This document shows, in pieces, positions 43,597-53,388 of a DNA stretch of 64,000 nucleotides. Below the pieces are notes generated by a model. That model did not search any database. It was not told where the DNA came from and worked only from the letters and a program-made list of their open reading frames with translations. Each line of letters begins with the position of its first letter. Within the stretch, counting starts at the first letter, position 1. Origin of the DNA: Soonwooa sp032078105 (GTDB taxonomy: Bacteria; Bacteroidota; Bacteroidia; Flavobacteriales; Weeksellaceae). The stretch spans positions 322,032-386,031 of the forward strand of contig JBJZOS010000003.1 in the NCBI GenBank assembly GCA_046269235.1, written 5' to 3'. The position numbers were made by a program, and so were the translations under genes.

Positions 43597-45019
43597 GAAC
43601 GTTAACTTAACTCAGAACAAAAATTTAAAACTATTCAAAATTATTTCGGAAGTTGCCCATCGCAACAATCAATCTGTCTATATAGTTGGTGGTTATGTTC
43701 GAGATTTGTTAATGAAACGCAAGGCGCCGACCGACATCGATTTCGTTACAGAATCTTCGGGGATACAGCTCGCAGAAAGCATCGCGAAAGAAATTAATCC
43801 TAAGCTAAAAGTTGCTGTTTTCAAAACTTATGGCACTGCAATGTTTCGCCACAACGACCTAGAACTAGAATTTGTTGGCGCACGAAAGGAAAGCTATAGC
43901 GAAGACAGTCGCAAACCTTTTGTAGAAATCGGAACTTTGGAAGACGATCAAAAACGTAGAGATTTCACCATTAATGCAATGGCGATTTCGCTTAACAAAG
44001 ATAATTTTGGCGAATTAATTGACCCTTTCAATGGACTACAAGATTTAGAACAAAAAATCCTTCGCACCCCGCTAGAGCCTTTGCAGACTTATTCGGATGA
44101 TCCGCTTCGTATGATGCGCGCTATTCGTTTTGCGTCAACACTTGGATTTAACATCGAAGAAAAATCTCTGGAAGCTATAAAAACTGAAGTTGAGAGAATC
44201 CACATCGTTTCCATGGAACGCATTATGGTAGAATTCAATAAAATTATGCTTTCCCAAAAGCCTTCTGTTGGATTAAAACTGTTGGAAGAAACTGGACTTC
44301 TTCAAATTATCTTGCCAGAATTAACAGTATTAAAAGGTATTGAAGATGTCGATGGACAAACGCACAAAGACAATTTTTATCACACTTTAGAGGTTGTCGA
44401 TAATATTTCTGAAAACACCGATAAGTTATGGCTGCGTTGGACCGCGCTACTCCATGACATTGGAAAAGCGCCAACCAAAAAATTTGTTGAAGGAACGGGT
44501 TGGACTTTTCATGGACACGAGTTTCTGGGTTCAAAAATCGTAAAGCATATTTTTAAACGTCTTAAACTTCCTTTAAATCAAGATTTAAAATATGTTGAAA
44601 AATTGGTCAGAATGCATGCACGTCCCATTGCTTTGGTAACGGACAATGCTTCGGATTCTGCGCTACGACGTCTTTTGTTTGATGCGGGCGAAGATTTAGA
44701 AGACTTAATTATTCTTTGCAAATCTGACATTACAACTAAAAGTTATGCCAAGCAAACACGTTTTAAAAAGAACTTTGAATATGTTGCCGAAAAAATAAAA
44801 GAAGTCGAAGAAAAAGACCATATCCGAAACTTTCAGCCACCTATTTCGGGAGAAGAAATTATGGAAATGTTCAACCTAAAACCTGGTCGCGAAATTGGTA
44901 TTCTGAAAGAAAAAGTTAAAGAAGCCATTTTGGAAGGTATTATTAGCAACGATAAAGAAGAAGCGCGTCATTTTGTTATCAAAGAAGCAAAAACATTAGG
45001 GTTAAATTTGGTGTCCTAA
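43595..45019 (+). CDS. cca: CCA tRNA nucleotidyltransferase / poly(A) polymerase family, HD-containing
   Basis: Adds or repairs the CCA end of tRNA. A longer frame starts at 43535, but the promoter-like element sits inside it, so the ATG at 43595 (MNVNLTQNKN) is preferred, giving 474 aa. Class II nucleotidyltransferase motifs: VYIVGGYVRDLLM and PTDIDFV (catalytic DxD). RRDFTINAMA and DDPLRMMRAIRFA come next, then an HD domain (ALLHDIGKAPTKK). Poly(A) polymerase activity cannot be excluded, but a single copy in this group usually acts as Cca. thyA follows after 96 bases. Confidence 0.92.
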   Translation: MNVNLTQNKNLKLFKIISEVAHRNNQSVYIVGGYVRDLLMKRKAPTDIDFVTESSGIQLAESIAKEINPKLKVAVFKTYGTAMFRHNDLELEFVGARKESYSEDSRKPFVEIGTLEDDQKRRDFTINAMAISLNKDNFGELIDPFNGLQDLEQKILRTPLEPLQTYSDDPLRMMRAIRFASTLGFNIEEKSLEAIKTEVERIHIVSMERIMVEFNKIMLSQKPSVGLKLLEETGLLQIILPELTVLKGIEDVDGQTHKDNFYHTLEVVDNISENTDKLWLRWTALLHDIGKAPTKKFVEGTGWTFHGHEFLGSKIVKHIFKRLKLPLNQDLKYVEKLVRMHARPIALVTDNASDSALRRLLFDAGEDLEDLIILCKSDITTKSYAKQTRFKKNFEYVAEKIKEVEEKDHIRNFQPPISGEEIMEMFNLKPGREIGILKEKVKEAILEGIISNDKEEARHFVIKEAKTLGLNLVS

Positions 45020-45115
45020 ATCAATTTTTCGTCATTTCTTTTTTTATTAAATTTGAACTCCAATACTTAAAAAACTGAAAATATTGTTCTGTTTTAAATA
45101 TAAAATTAAACGCTC

Positions 45116-45910
45116 ATGCAAAACTATCTGGACCTCCTAAAACATATCAAAGATAACGGAACTGACAAAACCGATCGCACCGGAACGGGTACTAGAAGCG
45201 TTTTTGGCTATCAATTGCGTTATGATTTGTCAAAAGGTTTTCCGATGGTTACGACAAAAAAAGTACATCTTAAATCGATAATTTATGAGTTGCTTTGGTT
45301 TTTAAAAGGTGACACTAATATTAAATATTTAAAGGATAATGGCGTTTCTATTTGGGACGAATGGGCAGATGAAAACGGAAATCTTGGTCCTGTCTATGGT
45401 GCGCAATGGAGAAGTTGGGAAGGTGCCAACGGAAAAATCGTTGACCAAATAACTGAAGTAATTGACCAAATCAAAAAAAATCCAGATTCGCGCCGACTTA
45501 TCGTGTCCGCTTGGAATGTTACCGAAATCCCAAACATGGCTTTAGCACCTTGTCACGCGATGTTTCAATTTTATGTGGCAGACGGGAAATTGTCACTTCA
45601 ACTTTATCAAAGAAGTGCTGATGTCTTTCTAGGCGTACCTTTTAATATTGCGAGCTATGCATTGTTATTGATGATGGTAGCACAAGTTTGTGACCTCCAA
45701 GTTGGCGATTATGTACATAGTTTCGGTGATGTCCACATCTACAATAACCATTTCGAACAAGTTGACCGACAATTGGCACGCGAGCCAAAAGCGCTTCCAA
45801 CAATGAAACTAAACCCAAACATCAAAAATATTTTTGATTTTGATTTTGAAGATTTCACCTTAGAAAATTACGATCCGCATCCAGGAATAAAAGCGCCTGT
45901 CGCGATTTAA
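45116..45910 (+). CDS. thyA: thymidylate synthase
   Basis: Converts dUMP to dTMP with methylene-tetrahydrofolate. The 264-aa length, the catalytic Cys146 in LAPCHAMFQF, and blocks DRTGTGTRSVFG, LYQRSADVFLGVPFNIASYALL and DVHIYNNHFEQV match E. coli ThyA. No folA (dihydrofolate reductase) follows; the gene is closed by its own terminator, so DHFR must be elsewhere. Confidence 0.98.
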   Translation: MQNYLDLLKHIKDNGTDKTDRTGTGTRSVFGYQLRYDLSKGFPMVTTKKVHLKSIIYELLWFLKGDTNIKYLKDNGVSIWDEWADENGNLGPVYGAQWRSWEGANGKIVDQITEVIDQIKKNPDSRRLIVSAWNVTEIPNMALAPCHAMFQFYVADGKLSLQLYQRSADVFLGVPFNIASYALLLMMVAQVCDLQVGDYVHSFGDVHIYNNHFEQVDRQLAREPKALPTMKLNPNIKNIFDFDFEDFTLENYDPHPGIKAPVAI

Positions 45911-45940
45911 ATTGTAAAATATCTAAAATAAATCCTTACT

Positions 45941-45969
45941 AGCCCACGCATTAGCCCGTGGGCTTTTTG
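45941..45969 (+). terminator. terminator after thyA
   Basis: AGCCCACG / CGTGGGCT perfect stem followed by T's, about 30 bases after the thyA stop. The remaining stretch to 46148 shows no gene. Confidence 0.85.
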
Positions 45970-46148
45970 TAAATTTAATAAAAAATAATATCACATTCAT
46001 TCAATAAAATAGGGGAACATGCGATTGGTGCAACTAAGGAACCTACACATTTAATAGACGCATATATCGACGGGTATAACATTTTTTTGTAATCCTATTT
46101 TGTAACAATTAATCATCTTTGATCACTTATTAAAAAAATCAATAAAGA

Positions 46149-46771
46149 ATGAAAAAAACACTCTTCATCATTCTTGCTGTTTTTTGTGTGTTAATCGGAC
46201 TTTATCCTTTTATTTACTTTTTCGTAGATCGAAGTCTTGGATTCTTACATTTCAAACCAAAAGATGTTTTACAAAATCTATTTTGGACTATTGGTTTCTA
46301 CACGCACATCATCTTTGGAGGACTTTCATTATTAATTGGCTGGACACAGTTTATCCCAAAATGGAGAAATATTAATCTTAAGCCACGTCGAAAACTAGGT
46401 AAACTTTATATCATTTTATTATTCTTAAGCTCGCTGACAGGGATCAGAATTGCGACTAAAGCTACTTTCGGAATTAGTACTGCAATGGGATTTGTTTCTG
46501 TAGGCTTCATTTGGTTTTTAACAACATTTTTAGCATTTACTTCCATCAAAAAAAAGACTTCACAATGCATCAAAAAATGATGATTTACATTTATGATGCC
46601 TGCTTTTCTGCGGTGATATTAAGAAGTTATTTACCGATACTACAAAGGATTTTACAAAATTTTATTATCGCTTATCACATGGTTGCGTGGTTATGTTGGA
46701 TCCCAAATATTATCTTTGCTAATATTATCACTAAAAATATTAAAACATCGACTTTAGATGTTATTAAATAA
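46149..46771 (+). pseudogene. DUF2306 family membrane protein, split by a frameshift at an A8 run
   Basis: Two frames together give one DUF2306 protein (about 205 aa, five or more membrane segments). The first (46149-46580) covers YFFVDRSLGFLHF, HIIFGGLSLLIGWTQF, LGKLYIILLFLSS and ends in IKKKTSQCIKK. The second, continuing from the same point, carries the family C-terminus: FTMHQKMMIYIYDACF, then ILRSYLPIL and MVAWLCWIPNIIFA, ending at 46771. The break is in eight A's (46548-46555), read ATC AAA AAA AAG ACT. One extra A, or a -1 slip on A AAA AAG, restores the whole protein. It may be a pseudogene, a base-calling error, or a recoded gene. The 3' end is 10 bases before the next gene. Confidence 0.75.
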
Positions 46772-46781
46772 TAGAACTCTT

Positions 46782-49295
46782 ATGAAAAAAATCGTCATAT
46801 CTTCATTATTGTTAGGCGCTTTATTTAATTCTAATTTAGCTTTTGCGCAAACCGATTATTCGGGAAGAGAAAAAGTTTATCGTGCGACACATACCAAAAT
46901 GACAGAATTAAAACACACCAAATTAAAGGTTAGTTTCGACTACGAAAAAGAACAACTTTATGGTGAAGAATGGTTAACGGCATCACCTTACTTTACGCCG
47001 ACAGATTCTTTGGTTCTTAATGCAAAGGCCATGTTGATACACGAAGTGGCTTTGGATAAAAACGGAACAAAGCAAGCGCTTAAATACGATTACAAAAACG
47101 ATATTTTAAAAATAAATCTTGACAAAACTTATCAAAAAAATCAAGATTATACGGTCTACATCAAATATACAGCGCGTCCTAACGAAGTAACACAAAAAGG
47201 AAGTGCCGCGATTAACGATGCCAAAGGTTTGTACTTCATCAACGCGCAAGGAAAAGATCCTGACAAACCAACGCAAATCTGGACACAAGGCGAAACCGAA
47301 TCGTCTTCGGCTTGGTTCCCAACGATTGATAAAACCAACCAAAAAACAACGCAGGAAATCTACATGACTGTTCCTGATAAATACGTTACGTTATCGAACG
47401 GACTTTTGAAAAGTTCGACAAAAGAAGCCAATGGTCAGCGCACCGATTACTGGGTCATGGACAAAAAACATTCGCCTTACCTCTTCTTTATGGGCGTTGG
47501 TGATTTTGCAGTTATTAAAGATAAATGGAAAAATATTCCTGTAAACTATTACGTAGAAAAAGAATATGAGCCTTATGCAAAACAAATTTTTGGAAACACA
47601 CCAGAAATGATGGAGTTTTTTTCGAACAAACTAAATTATCCATATCCTTGGTCAAAATATGATCAAATGGCTGGTCGCGACTATGTTTCTGGTGCCATGG
47701 AAAACACGACGGCGACTCTGCATGGCGAAGCTTCTCAACAAAAACCTGGCGACCTAATTGACGAAAACCGTTGGGAAGATACCATTGCGCACGAACTGTT
47801 TCACCATTGGTTTGGCGATTTGGTAACTGCCGAAAGTTGGAGCAATTTGACGGTTAACGAAAGTTTTGCTGACTATTCCGAATATCTTTGGAACGAGCAT
47901 AAATACGGAAAAGATGAAGCCGATTACAAATTGATAAAATCGCTGAGAGCTTATAAAATGAATCCTGCTAATTTTTCCAAAAACTTGGTTAGATTCGATT
48001 ATGATTCGCGAGAAGATGTTTTTGATTCGGTGACTTACAACAAAGGTGGTGGCATTCTTCACATGTTAAGAAATTACTTAGGCGACGATGCTTTTTTTGC
48101 AGGATTAAACGATTATCTTAAAACCTATGAATACGGAAATGCTGAAGCACAACAACTACGTTTATCTCTAGAAAAAGTCTCTGGGAAAGATCTTAACTGG
48201 TTTTTCAACCAATGGTATTATGGTGCGGGACATCCAAAACTTAGTATCAATTACACGTACGAACCTATAAAAAAGCAAGTCAATGTTGCCGTTACGCAAA
48301 CGCAAACTGGTGCTTATTTTCAATTCCCGTTGTCGATTGATGTTTATGAAAATGGAATTCCAAAACGCTATAATGTCTGGGCAGATGCGAAAGCTAGTCA
48401 AAGTTTTACCTTCAATTTTTCTCAACAACCCACCTTAGTGAATGTTAACGCAGATCAAGTTCTTTTATCCGAAATAAGTGATAATAAAACCGCGGATCAG
48501 TATTTTGTTCAATATACGAAAGCGAAAGAATTTAAAAGCAGATATCTTGCTGTAGAATATGCAAAAGAGAATATTGATAAAAACGCGTCTGTTTTAAAAA
48601 TTCTTTCCGCAGCGCTTAAAGATTCATCACACAGAATCAGAATTTTAGCACTTTCAGCGATTGACTTATCAAAAACCGATCAGGCTAAACTACTTCTAAA
48701 AGATGTTGAAAATATTGCTCAAAACGATTCAAAAACATTAGCACAAGCCGCGGCAATTTCGGCACTTTCTAAAACGAAAGATAAAAAGTACGTTAGTATT
48801 TATGGAAAAGGAATTTCTGCGGTTTCCAACTCAGTTAAAGGAAACTCTATCGCAGCTTTAGCAGATATCGAACCTCAGAAAACCGTTGCATTAATGCAAA
48901 CTATTGATTTAGCAAATGCTTCGGAAGATTTAATCAACAAATTGATGCCGATTATCGTTAAAAATAAAATTGAGTCGCAAATGGAGAACATTGGTGGGCA
49001 AGTTTTATTTTACCCTTTTATTAAATTCCAAGATGCAGAGCTTGGTGCCGTTGCAGAAGAAGGTTTTAACTGGGTTATGACCTCCGATAATGTAAAAGCG
49101 ACAAAAGCAATGACCAAAGTTATGGGACAAGCAAAAAGTGAAATTTCTGCAAATCCGCAGGCGAAAATGATGTTGGTGCAAATCATGAAAGAAGGCTTAA
49201 ATAAGAAGATGCAACTTCTAAAACAAAATCCTCACAGTCAAAGTCTTCATGAACAAATTGACGCTATTAATAAAGCGATTGAAGATTATAAATAA
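46782..49295 (+). CDS. M1 family metallo-aminopeptidase, exported
   Basis: Zinc aminopeptidase, periplasmic or secreted. The ATG at 46782 starts a signal peptide (KKIVISSLLLGALFNSNLA, ending FAQ); the frame upstream of it lacks one. The 837-aa protein has the exopeptidase motif SGAMENTTAT, the zinc site HELFHHWFGD with His337, Glu338 and His341, and the third ligand in NESFADY. The catalytic tyrosine should lie in the segment starting VTYNKGGGILHML. The C-terminal 250 residues are helical and HEAT-like. It ends before a bidirectional terminator. Confidence 0.92.
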   Translation: MKKIVISSLLLGALFNSNLAFAQTDYSGREKVYRATHTKMTELKHTKLKVSFDYEKEQLYGEEWLTASPYFTPTDSLVLNAKAMLIHEVALDKNGTKQALKYDYKNDILKINLDKTYQKNQDYTVYIKYTARPNEVTQKGSAAINDAKGLYFINAQGKDPDKPTQIWTQGETESSSAWFPTIDKTNQKTTQEIYMTVPDKYVTLSNGLLKSSTKEANGQRTDYWVMDKKHSPYLFFMGVGDFAVIKDKWKNIPVNYYVEKEYEPYAKQIFGNTPEMMEFFSNKLNYPYPWSKYDQMAGRDYVSGAMENTTATLHGEASQQKPGDLIDENRWEDTIAHELFHHWFGDLVTAESWSNLTVNESFADYSEYLWNEHKYGKDEADYKLIKSLRAYKMNPANFSKNLVRFDYDSREDVFDSVTYNKGGGILHMLRNYLGDDAFFAGLNDYLKTYEYGNAEAQQLRLSLEKVSGKDLNWFFNQWYYGAGHPKLSINYTYEPIKKQVNVAVTQTQTGAYFQFPLSIDVYENGIPKRYNVWADAKASQSFTFNFSQQPTLVNVNADQVLLSEISDNKTADQYFVQYTKAKEFKSRYLAVEYAKENIDKNASVLKILSAALKDSSHRIRILALSAIDLSKTDQAKLLLKDVENIAQNDSKTLAQAAAISALSKTKDKKYVSIYGKGISAVSNSVKGNSIAALADIEPQKTVALMQTIDLANASEDLINKLMPIIVKNKIESQMENIGGQVLFYPFIKFQDAELGAVAEEGFNWVMTSDNVKATKAMTKVMGQAKSEISANPQAKMMLVQIMKEGLNKKMQLLKQNPHSQSLHEQIDAINKAIEDYK

Positions 49296-49321
49296 GATCT
49301 CCAAGAATTATTATTAAAACA

Positions 49322-49357
49322 AAATCCCGCGAAACTTCGTTTCGCGGGATTTTTTAT
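49322..49357. terminator. bidirectional terminator
   Basis: AAATCCCGCGAAAC / GTTTCGCGGGATTT stem with T's on both ends, between convergent M1 peptidase and outer-membrane barrel genes. Confidence 0.85.
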
Positions 49358-49376
49358 TTATTTAAGAAAAAATAAC

Positions 49377-50042
49377 TTACTGAAAAATATAGGAAATACC
49401 TACATTGATGATATGTTCACTTTTCTTGCTATAGACACTTGGATCTTTTGTACCTTGTTCGATAACAGAATCTTTAAGATGTGGGTAGACATTCATAAGA
49501 TGGATATCATAACGTGCCGTAATCTCCCACTGACGCTTATAACTGTAACCAACACCAGCGCCAACACCCAAGTTAAACTTTGCAGCTTTACCATAGCTAT
49601 CTGCCGAATAATATTCTTTACCTGGAGGCGGATTTTTATCATTTTGACTAATCATAAAATCAAATCTTGGTCCTGCTAAGGCAAAAAACTCACTTTCATT
49701 TTCAGAGAAATATGTTTTAAAACTAATAGGAATACTCAGATAATTATTAGCATATACTGCATGAGGCCATCCTTTTTTGTCCTCAACACTCTTGTCCCCT
49801 GTCTCACCTGCACCAAAGTATAATACTTCGGTCTGAATGTAAAACTGATCATCAGATCCAATTGGTGTTAAAGCTAAAGCACCTGCCATTACAGAATATC
49901 TAGGACCCGATGGGTTATGAGCGTTCTGGATTCTGGAATAAGTACCTCCTGCTGTTAAGCCAAATCTAGTTGCACTAAAGTCAATCTGTGCTTGCATTAT
50001 TGCTGCCAATGACAAAGCAGTTCCTATTAATATTTTTTTCAT
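49377..50042 (-). CDS. outer-membrane beta-barrel protein (PorT/OmpA-barrel-like)
   Basis: 221 aa with signal peptide (1-18, ending MQAQ) and amphipathic strands of an eight-stranded barrel: FGLTAGGTYSRIQN, QFYIQTEVLYFGAG, NLGVGAGVGYSYKRQWEITARYDIHL-type strands. The final strand is HIINVGISYIFQ, with terminal aromatic residue. It is the last gene of the minus-strand lpx/sucD run, 26 bases after sucD. Function unknown; PorT family members can be T9SS-related, but this short barrel is not specific enough to assign. Confidence 0.75.
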   Translation of the reverse strand: MKKILIGTALSLAAIMQAQIDFSATRFGLTAGGTYSRIQNAHNPSGPRYSVMAGALALTPIGSDDQFYIQTEVLYFGAGETGDKSVEDKKGWPHAVYANNYLSIPISFKTYFSENESEFFALAGPRFDFMISQNDKNPPPGKEYYSADSYGKAAKFNLGVGAGVGYSYKRQWEITARYDIHLMNVYPHLKDSVIEQGTKDPSVYSKKSEHIINVGISYIFQ

Positions 50043-50068
50043 CAGAGAGTGTTATTTTTTCGAAAGTC

Positions 50069-50941
50069 TTATCCTAAAACTTTAGCTACAGTAGCACCAA
50101 TCTCAGCTGGAGAATCAACAACGTTGATACCACATTCGCTCATAATTGCCATTTTAGCTTGCGCAGTATCTTCTGCTCCACCAACAATAGCACCAGCGTG
50201 TCCCATTGTTCTACCTTTAGGCGCAGTTTGTCCAGCGATAAAACCAACAACTGGTTTTTTTGAACCGCTATCTCTGTACCATCTTGCAGCTTCAGCTTCT
50301 AATGAACCACCAATCTCACCAATCATAACAACAGCTTCAGTTTCTGGATCGTTGATGAATAATTCTAAAGCCTCTTTAGTTGTAGTACCAATAATAGGGT
50401 CACCACCAATACCGATTGCAGTAGATACACCGTAACCAGCTTTTACAACTTGGTCAGCAGCTTCGTAAGTTAAAGTACCAGATTTTGAAACGATACCTAC
50501 TTTACCTTTTTTGAAAACGAAACCTGGCATAATACCAATTTTAGCTTCATCAGAAGTAATGATACCTGGACAGTTAGGACCAATTAATCGACAATCTCTG
50601 TCTTGGATGTAGCTCTTAACTTTTACCATGTCTTCTACAGGGATACCTTCTGTAATACAAACGATAACTTTGATACCTGCATCTGCAGCTTCCATAATTG
50701 CATCAGCTGCGAACGCTGGCGGTACAAAAATGATACTTACGTTAGCTCCTGCTTTTGCAACAGCATCTGCAACTGTGTTGAATACTGGTTTTCCTAAGTG
50801 CTCAGTTCCACCTTTTCCTGGTGTTACACCTCCTACTACGTTTGTTCCGTATTCGATCATTTGACCTGCGTGGAAAGTTCCTTCGTTACCTGTAAAACCT
50901 TGTACGATTACTTTAGAATCCTTGTTTACTAATACTGACAT
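50069..50941 (-). CDS. sucD: succinyl-CoA synthetase, alpha subunit
   Basis: TCA cycle enzyme making succinate and ATP/GTP from succinyl-CoA. The 290-aa protein shows the CoA-binding N-terminus (VQGFTGNEGTFHAGQMIEYG), IGPNCPGIITSDEAKIGIMPG, and the phospho-histidine loop GHAGAIVGG (His248). The beta subunit gene sucC is not adjacent. A TATTTTTG on the minus strand at 50985-50992 suggests its own promoter. Confidence 0.97.
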   Translation of the reverse strand: MSVLVNKDSKVIVQGFTGNEGTFHAGQMIEYGTNVVGGVTPGKGGTEHLGKPVFNTVADAVAKAGANVSIIFVPPAFAADAIMEAADAGIKVIVCITEGIPVEDMVKVKSYIQDRDCRLIGPNCPGIITSDEAKIGIMPGFVFKKGKVGIVSKSGTLTYEAADQVVKAGYGVSTAIGIGGDPIIGTTTKEALELFINDPETEAVVMIGEIGGSLEAEAARWYRDSGSKKPVVGFIAGQTAPKGRTMGHAGAIVGGAEDTAQAKMAIMSECGINVVDSPAEIGATVAKVLG

Positions 50942-50984
50942 TTTATTTCTATTTTTTTAAATTTTAAATAATATTGATAAAACA

Positions 50985-50992
50985 CAAAAATA
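50985..50992 (-). promoter_or_regulatory. possible -7 promoter element of sucD
   Basis: TATTTTTG on the minus strand, about 45 bases before the sucD ATG. No clear TTG upstream at the right distance. Confidence 0.4.
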
Positions 50993-51046
50993 GTCAATAT
51001 TCTTGGAAAGTGACTACTGATTTTTGTTTTTTATCACAGAATTAAG

Positions 51047-51946
51047 TTAGAGTTTTTTAAGTTTCACTTCTTTCTTAAGATAATCTCTGAAAGGGTCTGC
51101 CAAAACTCCAAAATAAGTTCCTTTTTTCAAATCACGGTTGACACCAGTCTTAGCAAGAAGTACTGTCCCAGACTCAATTCTAAGGCCTGAAGCCATACCA
51201 ACTTGGCCCCAAATTGTCACATCATCTTCGATAATACAACATCCTGCAATTCCGGTTTGTGATGCGATTAGACAACGTTTACCAATTACGGTATCGTGTC
51301 CAATTTGGATTTGGTTATCAAGAACACTGCCTTCACCTATTAATGTAATATCGGTAACTCCTCTGTCAATTGTACATCCCACACCGATTTCAACATTGTT
51401 TTCGATAACAACATTCCCGACAGAAATGAGTCTATCAAAACTGCCGTTTAACTTTCTGTAATAAAATGCATTTCCGCCCAAAACGGTATTAGCTTGGATT
51501 ATAACATGATCACCAATTATCGTATCATCGCCGATAACGACATTAGGATAAATAATGCAATTTTTTCCGATTTTAACATTATTACCAACAGTTACACTGG
51601 GATGGATTTGAGAATTCTCACCAATTTCTGGTTTAGAAAGTTCACCAAAAAAGTTAGTAATTGTCGTAAAATGTGTATTTATTTTATTAAAATCTCTAAA
51701 CGGATCTTCCGAAATTAACAAGGCTTTTCCTTCGGGACAATCTACTTCTTTATCAATCAAGATAATTGTAGCATCGGAGTTCAAAGCTTTATCATAATAT
51801 TTAGGATGGTTAACAAATACAATTTCTCCAGCTTTAACACGGTGGATTTCGTTAGTTCCTAAAATTTGAAAATCTTCGGGACCAACATATTTTGATTGGA
51901 TAAGATCAGCGATGGATTTAAGCGTCTGTGGTTGGCTAAATGTCAT
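51047..51946 (-). CDS. LpxD-like left-handed beta-helix acyltransferase (second paralogue)
   Basis: 299 aa. An N-terminal LpxD-like uridine-binding domain (about 1-100) is followed by hexapeptide repeats (IGENSQIHPSVTVGNNVKIG, IGDDTIIGDHVIIQANTVLG, DNQIQIGHDTVIGKRCLIAS). It is about 40 residues shorter than the LpxD at 54812, and its C-terminus ends soon after the helix, so it may have another acceptor or function. In family members His in the GHDTVIG / HN context is catalytic; here DNQIQIGHDTVIG keeps it. It is coupled to efp (55-base gap) in the lipid A operon. Confidence 0.75.
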   Translation of the reverse strand: MTFSQPQTLKSIADLIQSKYVGPEDFQILGTNEIHRVKAGEIVFVNHPKYYDKALNSDATIILIDKEVDCPEGKALLISEDPFRDFNKINTHFTTITNFFGELSKPEIGENSQIHPSVTVGNNVKIGKNCIIYPNVVIGDDTIIGDHVIIQANTVLGGNAFYYRKLNGSFDRLISVGNVVIENNVEIGVGCTIDRGVTDITLIGEGSVLDNQIQIGHDTVIGKRCLIASQTGIAGCCIIEDDVTIWGQVGMASGLRIESGTVLLAKTGVNRDLKKGTYFGVLADPFRDYLKKEVKLKKL

Positions 51947-52001
51947 AACAATAACTATTTATCAAAAAAAAGCGCTTTGGAAATCAAAACGCTCATATTA
52001 A

Positions 52002-52565
52002 TTATTTTACTCTTTCCAGATAAGAACCGTCTTCAGTATTAACTTTAATCTTATCTCCAGCTTCGATAAACAACGGAACCAAAACTCTTGCTCCTGTCTC
52101 AACAATTGCATTTTTAAGAGCGTTAGTTGCGGTGTTACCTTTAACACCTGGATCAGCTTCAACAACATCCAAATATACTGTTGGTGGGATCTCAGCAGAA
52201 AGTGGTGTCTCATCAGCTTCTTTCAAAAGGATAGTTACCTCTTCTCCCGCTTTCATGAATTGAGCGTTTTCAATCATTTCTTTATTGATATAAAGTTGAG
52301 AGAAATCGTCATTATTCATAAAGTGGAAACCATTTTCGTCGTCGTATAAATACTGAAATTTTCTAGTAATTACTTTAACTTCATCGATTTTGTGACCTGC
52401 AGAAAAAGTGTTATCTAGAACTTTCCCGTTGGTTACACTTTTCAATTTTGTTCTTACGAAAGCAGGACCCTTACCTGGTTTAACGTGTTGAAAATCGATG
52501 ATTTTGTAGATGTCGTTACTGTATTCAATACAAAGACCTTTTTTAATATCAGCTGTTGTTGCCAT
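52002..52565 (-). CDS. efp: elongation factor P
   Basis: Translation factor that rescues ribosomes stalled at consecutive prolines. The 187-aa protein has three OB-like domains; the domain I tip loop reads FQHVKPGKGPAFVRTKLKS with Lys32 (KPGKGP) as the usual modified position. Domain III ends GDKIKVNTEDGSYLERVK. It sits between lpxA (34-base gap) and the LpxD-like gene. Confidence 0.96.
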   Translation of the reverse strand: MATTADIKKGLCIEYSNDIYKIIDFQHVKPGKGPAFVRTKLKSVTNGKVLDNTFSAGHKIDEVKVITRKFQYLYDDENGFHFMNNDDFSQLYINKEMIENAQFMKAGEEVTILLKEADETPLSAEIPPTVYLDVVEADPGVKGNTATNALKNAIVETGARVLVPLFIEAGDKIKVNTEDGSYLERVK

Positions 52566-52599
52566 TAATATTTAATTCTTTATTTTATAATTTATAAAT

Positions 52600-53388
52600 T
52601 TAATCTTTTGATGAGCCGTAGCCTTTGACAATACCTCGCGGTGAGTTTTGGATAAAGGTTAAAATCTCGTCTCTTTCTACTGTTGGTAGCATTTCTTTTT
52701 CGATGAATTCGATGGCTTGTGTGGTATTCATTTTCATTTGAAAAATAGCACGATAAATCTTCTGTATTTCAAAAATTTTATCATTGTTAAATCCACGTCT
52801 TCTAAGTCCAACCGAGTTAATACCAGCATAAGAAATTGGATCTCTAGCCACTTTAACATAAGGTGGAATATCTTTTCTGATCAATGATCCTCCAGAAATC
52901 ATCACGTGTTTTCCGATTTTACAAAACTGCTGAACGGCACTCAATCCGCCCATCACAACGTAATCACCAATTTCTACGTGACCTGCAATTCCGCAAGCAT
53001 TAGCAATAATAACATTATCACCCAATACGCAATCGTGAGCGACGTGCGCTGTTGCCATAACCAAACAATCGTTTCCGATTTTGGTATAACCTAAAGCTTT
53101 GGTGCCACGGTTAACTGTTACAGCTTCGCGAATCACTGTGTTGTCGCCGATATACACAAACGTATCCTCACCATCAAACTTTAGATCCTGCGGTATACCA
53201 CCTAAAACTGCACCTGGAAAAACTTTGCAATTTTTTCCGATTTTGGTACCATCCATAATCGTTACATTGGGACCAATCCACGTTCCTTCTCCTATTTCTA
53301 CATCTCCACTTATTGTGGTAAAAGCTTCCACAACTACATTTTTGCCAATCTTGGCACGCTTGTCTACGACTGCTAACTGATGTACCAT
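52600..53388 (-). CDS. lpxA: UDP-N-acetylglucosamine acyltransferase
   Basis: First step of lipid A synthesis, transferring a hydroxyacyl chain to UDP-GlcNAc. The 262-aa protein is a left-handed beta-helix with hexapeptide repeats (IGEGTWIGPNVTIMDGTKIG) and the LpxA landmarks TVNRGT and MATAHVAHDCVLGDNVIIAN (catalytic His). It starts on the base directly after the lpxC-fabZ stop, indicating coupling. Confidence 0.97.
   Translation of the reverse strand: MVHQLAVVDKRAKIGKNVVVEAFTTISGDVEIGEGTWIGPNVTIMDGTKIGKNCKVFPGAVLGGIPQDLKFDGEDTFVYIGDNTVIREAVTVNRGTKALGYTKIGNDCLVMATAHVAHDCVLGDNVIIANACGIAGHVEIGDYVVMGGLSAVQQFCKIGKHVMISGGSLIRKDIPPYVKVARDPISYAGINSVGLRRRGFNNDKIFEIQKIYRAIFQMKMNTTQAIEFIEKEMLPTVERDEILTFIQNSPRGIVKGYGSSKD

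Noticed and set aside
46511..46771. Separate small membrane protein starting MVFNNIFSIYF
   Set aside because: Its useful sequence is the C-terminal half of the DUF2306 protein begun in the other frame; the first twelve residues are simply an out-of-frame read of the upstream part.
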